Shown here in pieces: positions 1 through 9,076 of a stretch of DNA of 64,000 bases. Position 1 is the first letter of the stretch; every line of letters begins with the position of its first letter. This DNA is from Planctomycetota bacterium (GTDB lineage Bacteria; Planctomycetota; Planctomycetia; Pirellulales; Pirellulaceae), in NCBI GenBank assembly GCA_014238905.1, contig JABAAE010000005.1, positions 248,001 to 312,000 of the forward strand. The letters are read 5' to 3'. The position numbers were made by a program, and so were the translations under genes. The notes under the pieces were generated by a model, which was not told where the DNA came from, ran no database searches, and was given only the letters and a program-made list of their open reading frames with translations.

Positions 1-1118
1 CCGGTAATCCCTCCTCCGATCAACACGCCGGAAAATGCCTTGGGATAGTGATTTCGCCCATTGCTTCGCTCGGTGACAATTTTCGGCGTTCGTCCAAATT
101 CGGTGGCTAGCACGATCATCGTATCCTTTAGCATATCGCGATCGTTCAGGTCCGCTGTCAAAGCTGCCATGGCCTGGTCGAGAATTGCACCTTTCGTCGC
201 TACTCGGCCGAAATTATCGACATGGGTATCCCAGCCTCCGTTGTCAATTTCCACAAAACTGACGCCTGATTCAACCAACCGCCTCGCCAGTAAACAAGCT
301 TGTCCAAAAGGGTTTTGACCGTAGGACTCACGTGTTGCAGCTTTTTCCCGCGTCAAGTCAAAGGCCTTCAGATCTTCACTTTTCATGACTTTGACCGCTT
401 CGTCATACATGCCGGTATAGGCCCGCACCTGTTTGTCGTTATATTTCCCCAGGAATTTTTCATTCATCTCCTGAGCACGTCGCATCCTCCTTGAAAAACG
501 ATCGTCGGTGATGCCTGCCGGGAGGCTACTATTTTGCAATCCTTCTTCCGGATTGCCGATCGGCATGGCTGCAAATCGGGCTTCCAGAAAACCGCCACCC
601 AGGCCAGCACTGTTCCCACCGATTTTAACATTACCGGGAAGCATCGTGTCGCCCTTGCCATTGAAATAGGAATTCCAGGCACCCATATCGGGATGCTTGA
701 TCGTTCCCCGCATAAAATAACTGGTATGCATGAAATACCGACCCTGCTGATGGGCCCCTTGAGTGGAACTCAGGGAATTAATCACAGCGGCATGATGCAT
801 CTGCTTGGCCATCTTTGGAAAATACTCACTGATCTTCACGCCCGGCGCTGAGGTCTTGATGGATTCGACCGGCCCCTGAGTTTCAGCTCCAGGCTTGGTG
901 TCAAAGGTGTCCAAATGGGTCATGCCGCCTGACATGTACAGATAGATGACGCGTTTTGCCTTGCCACCGGTCGAAGCAGGCGCGAATCCCGTATTGGAAA
1001 TACCAGACGCCAAGGAAGGGCTGATAGCAAGAGTTCCCAGGCCCAAAAAAGACTTCGCCGCGCCGGAAACAAACGCCCGCCGGCTTGATGATTCCAACTG
1101 GTTTGTTAAACGAGCCAT
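1..1118 (-). CDS. DUF1501 domain protein, Tat-exported (C-terminus beyond window)
   Basis: Translating the minus strand from the ATG at 1118 gives an open frame to the window edge, so the C-terminus is missing. The N-terminus has a twin-arginine stretch (SSRRAFVSGAA, about residues 11-21) and a hydrophobic segment, consistent with Tat export. Next come an IYLYMSGGMTHLDTFD segment and, near the window edge, ATEFGRTPK, both typical of the DUF1501 (sulfatase-like fold) family abundant in planctomycetes. The PSCyt/DUF1549-DUF1553 gene lies directly upstream on the same strand with an 82 bp gap. That pairing is a recurrent planctomycete arrangement and suggests co-transcription. The biochemical role of the family is not established, and no substrate can be read from this sequence. 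Confidence 0.9.
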   Translation of the reverse strand, partial: MARLTNQLESSSRRAFVSGAAKSFLGLGTLAISPSLASGISNTGFAPASTGGKAKRVIYLYMSGGMTHLDTFDTKPGAETQGPVESIKTSAPGVKISEYFPKMAKQMHHAAVINSLSSTQGAHQQGRYFMHTSYFMRGTIKHPDMGAWNSYFNGKGDTMLPGNVKIGGNSAGLGGGFLEARFAAMPIGNPEEGLQNSSLPAGITDDRFSRRMRRAQEMNEKFLGKYNDKQVRAYTGMYDEAVKVMKSEDLKAFDLTREKAATRESYGQNPFGQACLLARRLVESGVSFVEIDNGGWDTHVDNFGRVATKGAILDQAMAALTADLNDRDMLKDTMIVLATEFGRTPKIVTERSNGRNHYPKAFSGVLIGGGIT

Positions 1119-1200
1119 TGATTTACTCCTGCAAAAATTTTTAATTAAATCGTTCACCTACCCCATTCCAGACGTAGGCCACCTTATAAACCACCACAGA

Positions 1201-3282
1201 CTACTGAACGAAAAGAAATTCGCTATTGTTGACCAACGTCCAAATCAAATCCGCGGCGACCTCTTTGCCATGGACGGATACATCATCCAACCATTGTTTT
1301 CTTTCGGTCTCGGTAGGCATTCGGTTAAGGATGCTTAAAAAGATCACATCCACTTTTGCAGGGATGTCTTTGGCCTGCTCTACGTTACTCATCAACTCCG
1401 TATAGGGGTTGGAGGCGATTCTTTTCTCAATAAATCCGTTCATTAACGAAAGTACTTGTGTCACCGCGGCTTCGCTATTGGAATTCTCAATTTGCTCACG
1501 ATCGGATTGCCCGAATTCACGCAACAAGTGCCCGGGCCTTGCAGGAGAACTAATCTCCGAAGCGCGAATCATGTCTCTGGAACGTGAGTTGTATTTCCTG
1601 CCCATCGCCTTGGAAATTTCCATTTGTTCCTTTTTGAGTTCTTTTAAACGCGGATAATCCTTTTTCTTTTTCGCAAGCTGTTGTTTTTTCTGTAGTTCCC
1701 TCAGGCGATTGTTGAATTCAGCACGAATTGAGTTCTGTTGGTTACTAGCCTTTTTCTTTTGATTAGCTTGTGCCTTGCGAGGATCCTGCTCGGCTAGTTT
1801 GACGATTTCATCCGGGGACATGGTTTTGGTCTTTTCGTAAATTTCAAACAAGTCCATTCCATAATATCGGCGAGCCGTATCCGGACCTTGGCGGGTATCC
1901 ACCTCAGCCACGGTGAGCGTCACTAACGAATCCCACAACTGCTCCGCAGACATACGCCTCAAAAGCGGTCCGCGAAAAGAGAACTCAGTGATTTCTTCTG
2001 CATCGGAAACGACGGCCACGCGTTGAAAAGTTTGGCTGTTGTAAATCGCCCGCAGAAACTGCTTAAGATCAAAATCCATTTCAGCCATCTGGTCGGTCAA
2101 ATACGTCATTAATTCCGCATTGGACGCCGCTGTTTCCTCTGTAATGATATCCACAGGTTCAATAAGCCCCACGCCCATAGCGCGTTTCCACATTCGGTTG
2201 GCGATGACGGTTGTAAATCTAGGATTTTCACGATCCGTCATCCAGTCAGCATAGGCCTCTCTCGAATTGACCTGCTTGGCATTACGAATTCCTCCGCGAC
2301 CGCGCCCCGCATTTCCTTTCCTTCTTCCTTTTGTGTTCAGCTGCGGAATTTCTGGCACTACCAAAGATTTCTTCTCAAACATTGTCTTGGCGGTGACAAT
2401 TTCTTCTGCCTCCCCGTCAGATTCCTGGTAATCATCCGGCAACTGTGCCAAACCAGTTCCTGTGCCCTTGATTCCGTAGGTGAGTGGCCTCAGCATGTTT
2501 TGGAGATTACGCCTGGTCTTTTCGTCCACCGTTCCCTCACGGGTCATTTGGCGGATTTTTCCGTAGGTGCCCAACGGTGTATCCACCCGCATCAAGACCC
2601 CTCCGGTGAAGGCAACCATTTCGAAATAATCCCTTTGCGTCCAAACATCAAATGGGTGGTCGTGACACTGTGCACATTCCAGACGGGTTCCGAGGAAGAT
2701 ACGAATCGTATTGGACATGTTGTCCTCGGGCATGCCATAATCCCGCATGTAATAACCGACCGCACCATGTCCACGCTCGGCATAACTTCCAGAGGCGGTC
2801 AAGAGTTCTCTGACAAAAACATCATAGGGCTTGTTTTCCCGGATCGACGACTTAACAAAGTCGATATACGGCTCTCCGGGAATTTGCCTCAGCCTGCTTT
2901 TTAATCGCAATAGATCTGCAAAATAATTGAATTGATGGCTTGCAAATCCATCTGAATCGAGCAACTGATCGATCAACAATTGTCGTTTCCCAGAGGAACG
3001 CTCTTCTAAAAACTCGACAGTTTCCTGGTGCGATGGAATCCGGCCTATAATGTTCAGGTAGGCCCGCCGAACAAACACATCGTCCGAGATGATTGGATTG
3101 GGGTCCAGGTTTTTAGCCGCCAAATGCTTCGAAACCAATGCATCAATCTTGCGACTGACTGACAAGGTTTGGGAAATAGGACGTTTTTTTACCGAAGACG
3201 AGGGAATGTTCTCGTTGGAAAAAACGATCGTTCCAAATGGCAATATCACCAAGAACAAAACGGGCAATAAAATCCGTCTCAT
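1201..3282 (-). CDS. DUF1549/DUF1553 (PSCyt-type) secreted protein with CxxCH motif
   Basis: This 693-aa protein has a signal peptide (about residues 1-22). A DUF1549-like region covers roughly 45-270 (VRRAYLNIIGRIP, then a CAQCH at 203-207 followed by DHPFDVW), and a DUF1553-like region covers roughly 335-690 (NRMWKRAMGVGLIEPVD; FRGPLLRRMSAEQLWDSL; WTLVNNSEFLFVQ at the C-terminus). CAQCH matches the CxxCH haem-attachment pattern, but whether these proteins bind haem c is not proven. A Lys/Gln-rich stretch around 510-570 looks like a coiled coil and is an insert relative to the core domains. The gene lies directly upstream of the DUF1501 gene and is probably co-transcribed with it. Export and family membership are well supported; function is unknown. 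Confidence 0.92.
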   Translation of the reverse strand: MRRILLPVLFLVILPFGTIVFSNENIPSSSVKKRPISQTLSVSRKIDALVSKHLAAKNLDPNPIISDDVFVRRAYLNIIGRIPSHQETVEFLEERSSGKRQLLIDQLLDSDGFASHQFNYFADLLRLKSRLRQIPGEPYIDFVKSSIRENKPYDVFVRELLTASGSYAERGHGAVGYYMRDYGMPEDNMSNTIRIFLGTRLECAQCHDHPFDVWTQRDYFEMVAFTGGVLMRVDTPLGTYGKIRQMTREGTVDEKTRRNLQNMLRPLTYGIKGTGTGLAQLPDDYQESDGEAEEIVTAKTMFEKKSLVVPEIPQLNTKGRRKGNAGRGRGGIRNAKQVNSREAYADWMTDRENPRFTTVIANRMWKRAMGVGLIEPVDIITEETAASNAELMTYLTDQMAEMDFDLKQFLRAIYNSQTFQRVAVVSDAEEITEFSFRGPLLRRMSAEQLWDSLVTLTVAEVDTRQGPDTARRYYGMDLFEIYEKTKTMSPDEIVKLAEQDPRKAQANQKKKASNQQNSIRAEFNNRLRELQKKQQLAKKKKDYPRLKELKKEQMEISKAMGRKYNSRSRDMIRASEISSPARPGHLLREFGQSDREQIENSNSEAAVTQVLSLMNGFIEKRIASNPYTELMSNVEQAKDIPAKVDVIFLSILNRMPTETERKQWLDDVSVHGKEVAADLIWTLVNNSEFLFVQ

Positions 3283-3412
3283 AAAAGCTCCCTGATCGAA
3301 AAAAGATACCTGTCTTCTATTAACTCAGATATTCTGAAGATAAATCCACAGAAATTCCATTGACTTCAGGCGATTTCCGACAAAAACAGCGTTAAATCCG
3401 TTGAAAAACGTC

Positions 3413-4696
3413 TTAAGGCGAGTTTTTATGGGCAAATTTAATATAGTTAGCCCAGTCATACGACGTGATGTCGTGCACGCCCTCCCGGCAGTGGTAAGAC
3501 AGCCTCCCAATGGATGCGGTATTGGTTTTGGGAAATTCCGAAATTTCCAACCCGGTACCTGCCAATAGCCGATAAACCGGGTCGGCATTTTTGATTGACA
3601 AAAACTCGCCACGAGGATCGGCCCATAAATCTTTGGAAGCGCTGGCGACATACACCGGTCGAGGAGCGCAAAGGGCTATCAACATGTGCTGATCCATCTC
3701 TAGATCCCCTTCCTTGTCGTTATACCTATTAAAATTATCACAGAACCAATGTGGAAAAGAGGTATTAATGCGTTTCACAGTTTCGCCAAATCGCCTTTTC
3801 GATAATGCCGCACCGCCGCAACCGGAGTCATTAGAAATGACACCGGCAAATCGCTGATCGGTTGCCCCAGCCCATAAGGCAGTTTTTCCAAGACGGGAAT
3901 GGCCGATCACATAAACCTGATCCTCTGACAACAATTTATCCGACTCGATATAGTCTAAAATTCGTGACAGAGCCCAACCCCACCCCGCAATGGAGCCCCA
4001 TTCATCGGGAGCCGGACGAGCCGTCTGCCCCGCACGAATCTGACCGTGTATCCCATTCTTGAATCCATCGTCAAAATCTGGATCGATGTCACCATAATAA
4101 ACAGTCACCAGCGAACAACCGGCTTCGACAATCTGCTTGACCGGCCAACGCGTCGACCTCGCACCACGGCTTTTCTCTGACGCCTGATGGTTTTCATATC
4201 CATATCGCTTGTCGTTTCGAACCCAACTCTTAGTGACCGGGATGTCTGCGTCATTTCGAACCGTGTGATTTCCCATGAAATTTAAACCCAGGAAAACCGG
4301 ACCCGAACGATCCTGTTTGGCCGCTTGGAATATTAATACATCAATCGAGGGTCCCGTTTTAGTCAAACGCAACGACAACTGACGCTGACAGACCGTTCCG
4401 TCCATGATGATCTTCTCGCGTTTCTGCGAAGCGACAGGCAGCGGGATTTCAGTTGGCGATTTTCCGTAAACTTGCGATTCGAAAAAAGCCAATATTTCCT
4501 GACGACGTTTTTTCCAGTCGACTGCAGAAGCTACCTTCTGGCCATTATTAAAAACCAACGGATCAGCCATTTCGAATTTGGGAACATTTTCTTCGTCGTA
4601 CAAATACCCCTTAGGTTGTGCTGTCAATGCAACTCCTCCCACCGAAATCGCCACGATCCATGTAAAAATATAAACCCTCTTTTTGAGATCAATCAT
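3413..4696 (-). CDS. CE15-like glucuronoyl esterase / alpha-beta hydrolase, secreted
   Basis: This 427-aa protein has an N-terminal signal peptide (about residues 8-26). The nucleophile elbow is GHSRLGK with Ser267, followed by SNDSGCGG and FGETV (a likely acidic residue near Glu305), INTSFPHWFC, and His408 in EGVHD. This order matches bacterial carbohydrate esterase family 15, which cleaves ester bonds between lignin alcohols and 4-O-methyl-glucuronic acid on glucuronoxylan. Bacterial members also act on other glucuronate or galacturonate esters, so the exact substrate is open. The start overlaps the end of the upstream protease gene by 8 bp (ATGATTGA), so translation is likely coupled. The sulfatase, secreted hydrolase and aldonate dehydratase elsewhere in the window fit polysaccharide use. 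An acetylxylan esterase role is a possible alternative. Confidence 0.85.
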   Translation of the reverse strand: MIDLKKRVYIFTWIVAISVGGVALTAQPKGYLYDEENVPKFEMADPLVFNNGQKVASAVDWKKRRQEILAFFESQVYGKSPTEIPLPVASQKREKIIMDGTVCQRQLSLRLTKTGPSIDVLIFQAAKQDRSGPVFLGLNFMGNHTVRNDADIPVTKSWVRNDKRYGYENHQASEKSRGARSTRWPVKQIVEAGCSLVTVYYGDIDPDFDDGFKNGIHGQIRAGQTARPAPDEWGSIAGWGWALSRILDYIESDKLLSEDQVYVIGHSRLGKTALWAGATDQRFAGVISNDSGCGGAALSKRRFGETVKRINTSFPHWFCDNFNRYNDKEGDLEMDQHMLIALCAPRPVYVASASKDLWADPRGEFLSIKNADPVYRLLAGTGLEISEFPKTNTASIGRLSYHCREGVHDITSYDWANYIKFAHKNSP

Positions 4697-6011
4697 GACG
4701 ATGTTGTTCTAGAGATTGGGATGATTCACGTTTCAGCAATCCGTTTCGCAATTCTTTATTACGTGAGGCGATTTTAACTGATTTTTCAAGTTCAGATCCG
4801 TCTCGATAAATAACCAATTTGACAATCGAATCTTCGTCAGCGTTGGCGACCAGATTAAACAAGGTTAATTCGCTTTCGACAATGCGTTGATTCCATTTTC
4901 GAATCACATCGCCGGGACGAATCCCCGCCTTCGAAGCTGGAGTTTTCGGAGCAATACTCTTCACAAAGGCACCACTTGTATCCGCCAACCCATTTTTCTT
5001 GGCATATTCGTAGCTGACCATCTCCGGATAAACACCCAAGTAACCTCGATTAACGAATCCTTGCAAAATGATCTCATCCGCAATCTTTTTGACAATCTTG
5101 GCAGGAACTGCAAAACAGACCCCTTGATAACTCAACCCAATAATCGAAGTGTTGATTCCCATGATTTGACCATTGGCATTCACCAACGGTCCGCCGCTAT
5201 TGCCCGGATTAATCGCCGCATCGGTTTGGATCAGATCCTTGAAAACATAATCCGCGGGCGACGGAAATAAAGACGATTTGACTCGGCGATGCCGTCCGCT
5301 GATGATTCCCGAAGTAATACTTTGATCTAATCCGAAAGGGCTTCCAACCGCCCAGGCCATCGTTCCCACTTTGACCTCGTGGTCCTCAACCCACTCGCCT
5401 GGCACGAGAGAGGTCGCTTCAATTTTCAAGACCGCCAGATCGGTGTTGCTGTCGATTCCAATCACTGAGGCGTCATAGACGCTCCGGTCATGGAGTTTAA
5501 CCCGAATCGTTTCTGCGCCGGAAACGACATGTTGATTGGTCACAATGTAACCATCACTGGAATACACCACACCCGACCCCTGTCCTTTCGTGTCGCGAAG
5601 GTAAAGAAGATCTTTCCGCGATAGATCGCGAGTCGTTGTATCGATGTGAACAACGCTTGGCGATATTTTGCTGGCGACAAATTCAAACATCGTTGAAATC
5701 CCATCCAGCGGTTTTTCTTTTAGCGCGACTTTCGCTACGTCGTATTCCGCGCGAGCCTGACCGCGAGAATAGGCATAGGAATATTCCTCGACAATCTTAG
5801 GCCCGAGGACAGTCAACAATCCCATGGCTAATGAAAATCCGGCCAACCAAATCAGACCGGTATATCGCCCCCCCTCCGGCCGAACCGATGAATCTGGTTC
5901 ATGTATTTCCATCGACACATCTTCGCCTGGCAACCAATCCTGCCCATTATTATCCATGGACGGATTACCTGGATTTTGATTCTCGGTTCCTTCATCATCG
6001 TGCGGTTGCAT
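4689..6011 (-). CDS. HtrA/DegP-type S1C serine protease, membrane-anchored, one PDZ
   Basis: The frame stays open to a TTG at 6095. The ATG at 6011 is preferred because an AGGA lies about 9 nt before it; it gives 440 aa. A hydrophilic cytoplasmic segment (1-50) is followed by one membrane helix (about 52-71), then an extracytoplasmic trypsin-like domain. All three catalytic residues are present: His161 (TNQHVV), Asp191 (TDLAVLK) and Ser272 (NPGNSGGP). A C-terminal PDZ domain (about 330-415) has YLGVYPEM and AGIRPGDVI. The family degrades misfolded envelope proteins. Its stop overlaps the start of the CE15-like esterase gene by 8 bp, which suggests a single transcript. The pairing is unusual; the protease may serve quality control of exported enzymes, but that is inference. 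Confidence 0.92.
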   Translation of the reverse strand: MQPHDDEGTENQNPGNPSMDNNGQDWLPGEDVSMEIHEPDSSVRPEGGRYTGLIWLAGFSLAMGLLTVLGPKIVEEYSYAYSRGQARAEYDVAKVALKEKPLDGISTMFEFVASKISPSVVHIDTTTRDLSRKDLLYLRDTKGQGSGVVYSSDGYIVTNQHVVSGAETIRVKLHDRSVYDASVIGIDSNTDLAVLKIEATSLVPGEWVEDHEVKVGTMAWAVGSPFGLDQSITSGIISGRHRRVKSSLFPSPADYVFKDLIQTDAAINPGNSGGPLVNANGQIMGINTSIIGLSYQGVCFAVPAKIVKKIADEIILQGFVNRGYLGVYPEMVSYEYAKKNGLADTSGAFVKSIAPKTPASKAGIRPGDVIRKWNQRIVESELTLFNLVANADEDSIVKLVIYRDGSELEKSVKIASRNKELRNGLLKRESSQSLEQHRHD

Positions 6012-6290
6012 CACGTCATTCCTGAGACAAGGGATCGAGCCCATTATACGGAACGCTTCGCTGATCGCGATGATTTGAAAACGTTTTTCTGCCAATTACC
6101 ATTGAAATGCCGCTGGTGATCATGGGTTCAAATCAATAAGGAAACATTACCTTGGCATTGTTGGACACTTCCGCTCCAATAGGTTTACCCAGACGTCCCC
6201 CGGTCGAGGGTCAATTTTTTTATCGATCGTGATGTTTCACAAGCCTCGCACTTTTTAAATGGTTTTTCATCATATCCACCCGTATTGATC

Positions 6291-8003
6291 ATGAAAAACG
6301 ACATAGGCCAACGCAACGCTTTTGGCGATTTAACGGTTTGCATGATGTTTCTGTCCAGCATTTTTTCAATTTCGGTGATTTCCAGCACCTGCCAAGGAAG
6401 GCAAACCGCGACGCTCAAGGAACCGCGACCTGCTTTGGTTCCAACCGCTTTCCAAGATGAATTAACACAAACACTCGCCGGTCATTCAAATCTCCAAATT
6501 CGACCCGAAGATTATCTGCACCAAGTCGTCCGGGGCATCGAAGACAGTGAGCAATTGCGCCGTCTTATTGTTCAACTGGGAAGTGAAAGCTATCAGCAAA
6601 GACGGATTGCCGAAGCGACGCTTTTTTCTTTGCCTGTGCTCCCCGAAGAATACAGAACCAGCGGGGCCGCCAATAACGACATGGAAATCCGTTTCCGCTT
6701 GAATTCCATTTTTCGAAATCGAAAAACCCGAAAAACTTTTTTGCTCAGAAAAGCTTTGGACGACATTGCGAAATCGAAATTAAACAGCTGCCTCGAAGAC
6801 TGTTTCCTGTTGTGGGAAAACACCCAAACCGGCTCAGTAAAATCACAAGCCTATCAAACTATTTTTGAATTGGTGTCGCCGTCCAATGAAGCTCAATTGA
6901 TGAAAAAAATTGCCTCTGAAAAACCGGCGACCAGGAACCTCGCAGCCAATTTGCTTGTCTCGATCAACGCGGACCACCTCCCAAAAAAATTACAAGGGCT
7001 GTTGGTGGATTCCAGTGAAGCCAACCGATTGTCGGTCGCAATTTTGTTGCTGAAAAAAAACCATCGCCCGGCCATCAAAACACTGATATCCCTGATAGGG
7101 TCACCGGACCGATCGATCGCTTTTCGTGCCGAAGCGGTTCTTAACGCCGCCACAGGTGTCACGTTTGGAAGATTAGCCGGTCCGCAGAGCCAGCAAACCA
7201 AGGAAGTTTTGAAACTGTGGAATGAATGGTCAACGACTCAGATTGACACCGTTCAGCTTCGGCTCCCGTTAAAAAAAACCATGCAGCTGACAAATCGCCT
7301 GAATGGAAACACCCTGATCGCCATCAATCAGAGTACGGTTATTGAGTTCGACGCCAATCGTAATGAGATAGTGCGTCTGGACATTCCTGGCGTTCTTGGA
7401 GCCGAAAAAACCGACGATGGAAATTATCTCTGTTTTTCATTCAGCAGGCAATGGATAAGGAAAATAACACCCGAAGGCAAAGTCCTTTGGGAATTAAAGG
7501 GAGAAAAATACAACAATGCGATGCCCTTGGGACCGGAAACTATTTTGGTGACCATAGGACCACGATCTCTTACCCGGGAAATCAATTCATCTACTGGCAA
7601 AACGGTCTGGGAATACAAATCTCCTTGGTGGCCCAATGATGCTTTCCGTTTAAAAAACGGGAATACACTCATTGGCGGGAAGGGCGGCATTGTCGAAGTG
7701 TCACCTGAAAAAAAAGTGATTTGGGAATATAAGAATAATGAAGGGGCGACGCTCGTGGTGGCAAAGCCCACCAACCACGGCACCATTCTTGCCGGATGGA
7801 CCAATGGTTTAGCCAGAGAAATCGACCGAGCCGGTAAGGCAACCTGGGAGTACCGAACTAACAAACTGTTAAGCGATGTATTTCGAGATAGCAACGGTCA
7901 TACCCTGTTTGCAGAGGATATGGAAATTTTCGAAATCGATCAGGATAAAAAGATCATCTGGAGAACGCCCAAACGAAGTAAGACGGCTTCGGTTAGACGT
8001 TAA
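6291..8003 (+). CDS. Secreted HEAT-like plus PQQ/beta-propeller repeat protein
   Basis: The start is placed at the ATG at 6291; a TTG two codons upstream is less likely. The 570-aa product begins with a hydrophobic signal segment (about 10-35). The N-terminal half (about 80-310) is helical and HEAT-like, including an LGSESYQQRRIAEATL motif and an AEAVLNAATG stretch typical of planctomycete HEAT proteins. The C-terminal half (about 320-565) has repeats of the type NGNTLIA, GKVLWELKG, GKTVWEYKS, KKVIWEYKN, GKATWEYRT and KKIIWRTP, spaced roughly 40 residues apart, as in PQQ-like or arylsulfotransferase-type propellers. It is transcribed divergently from the protease gene. No catalytic residues are recognised, so a binding or scaffold role outside the cytoplasm is inferred. 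Confidence 0.85.
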   Translation: MKNDIGQRNAFGDLTVCMMFLSSIFSISVISSTCQGRQTATLKEPRPALVPTAFQDELTQTLAGHSNLQIRPEDYLHQVVRGIEDSEQLRRLIVQLGSESYQQRRIAEATLFSLPVLPEEYRTSGAANNDMEIRFRLNSIFRNRKTRKTFLLRKALDDIAKSKLNSCLEDCFLLWENTQTGSVKSQAYQTIFELVSPSNEAQLMKKIASEKPATRNLAANLLVSINADHLPKKLQGLLVDSSEANRLSVAILLLKKNHRPAIKTLISLIGSPDRSIAFRAEAVLNAATGVTFGRLAGPQSQQTKEVLKLWNEWSTTQIDTVQLRLPLKKTMQLTNRLNGNTLIAINQSTVIEFDANRNEIVRLDIPGVLGAEKTDDGNYLCFSFSRQWIRKITPEGKVLWELKGEKYNNAMPLGPETILVTIGPRSLTREINSSTGKTVWEYKSPWWPNDAFRLKNGNTLIGGKGGIVEVSPEKKVIWEYKNNEGATLVVAKPTNHGTILAGWTNGLAREIDRAGKATWEYRTNKLLSDVFRDSNGHTLFAEDMEIFEIDQDKKIIWRTPKRSKTASVRR

Positions 8004-8198
8004 AAACCTGGCTCAAAATAAATCAAAAACTCTGGTGTTTCCATTCTTTCACGAATTCCAAATCGTGGTCAATCCCGCCCATGTTTTTAACGTTATGAAT
8101 CCCCTACCAGATTGCGTTGGCAAAGTAATGACGCAGGGTGACGAGGCGACTTTTTTCTGGAAACAAATTCTGGCGAGTTCACGACACCGCTGCTTTCA

Positions 8199-8825
8199 CT
8201 ACGTCGTCAACGGCAAATCAGATTCTGAAAAACGACTACCAAACTCTTCGATCTGAGAATCACTCAACTCTCCCACACCGACTTGCATTCGCATCCGAAT
8301 CCGCCTTATGACACCCCGTTCCATTTCATTCAACTGGATCCCAATTGCCAGCGATTTATCTTCCTGATGAAGTTCTACCGCATCCAGATCGACGGGGTGG
8401 ACCACTAGTAAAGCATGACAATTTAACTGCGGATCATGGTAATGTGAGAATCCCGGCATTGAATTTGATTTATCAGCAAAAGGATGGAGCAGACTTTTCA
8501 AATCGATAGAACCGGTAGTCTGCCTGTTCGAACGAAGAGAAAATATAGCGTCCAGTCCACAACCTAAATCACCGAAATTCATCAATCGCCAATAACATTC
8601 AAACACATTCTCTGACAATGAAAAGCTTCCAACCAGGTCTTTTCCACGAACGAAGCTTTGGTCCTGATTGACGGTTAATTTTTCCATCAGCACTGGAAAA
8701 GCCTGCACCAGTGGTTTTCCCTGGAAAGTGACATTCACCCCTTTTTCCAGTTCCCCAGCCTGAGAACAGAACTGAAACGATTCGATTTCGCCAACGTACT
8801 GATTGTTTTTTATCTGCCAGTTCAT
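8199..8825 (-). CDS. Hypothetical protein, about 208 aa
   Basis: I do not recognise this family. The frame opens at a GTG at 8837, but the ATG at 8825 (MNWQIKNNQY) looks more natural; both are possible. The product has no signal peptide or membrane helix. It contains alternating hydrophobic strands and a SHYHDPQLNCHALLVVHP stretch with several histidines near residues 128-145, then a charged C-terminus (RRIRMRMQVGVGELSDSQIEEF). Codon use and length look like a real gene. A strong hairpin followed by a U-run on this strand ends only a few bases before the start, so expression must begin very close to the gene or read through a terminator. It faces the upstream propeller gene convergently. Confidence 0.65.
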   Translation of the reverse strand: MNWQIKNNQYVGEIESFQFCSQAGELEKGVNVTFQGKPLVQAFPVLMEKLTVNQDQSFVRGKDLVGSFSLSENVFECYWRLMNFGDLGCGLDAIFSLRSNRQTTGSIDLKSLLHPFADKSNSMPGFSHYHDPQLNCHALLVVHPVDLDAVELHQEDKSLAIGIQLNEMERGVIRRIRMRMQVGVGELSDSQIEEFGSRFSESDLPLTT

Positions 8826-8838
8826 TCCAACATCCACT

Positions 8839-8874
8839 AAAAAACCCCGCTGACTGCTTACGCAATTAGCGGGG
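8839..8874 (-). terminator. Rho-independent terminator directly upstream of the 8.2-8.8 kb gene
   Basis: Read on the minus strand, a 7-bp GC-rich stem (CCCCGCT with AGCGGGG) encloses a second TGC/GCA stem capped by a GUAA (GNRA-type) tetraloop. Six T residues follow immediately. This is a textbook intrinsic terminator. No gene lies upstream of it on this strand within the roughly 200 bp to the divergent phosphatase start. It therefore ends either a short untranslated RNA from about 8.88-9.07 kb or the leader of the hypothetical gene that starts just after it. Confidence 0.75.
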
Positions 8875-9076
8875 CCGGAACAGAGAAGAGGCCAAATTGC
8901 AAGACGCTAATACAAATAATAGATCCGTCCCGATCGCTGCGTCTCAATTTCGATCATACCAAAGGCAACAACGGTGTCCATAGAAACGCAAAAATAACCT
9001 GTTAAAACTTAGGGTAAACTTTCCGCTAAGAAAAATTGAGCTAAACCATTTCATCTTTCATTTTCGCTGGAGATCC

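Noticed and set aside
6120..6140. GGTTCAAATC resembling a tRNA T-arm
   Set aside because: No acceptor, D or anticodon stems can be drawn around it; the same holds for a similar string near 46681.
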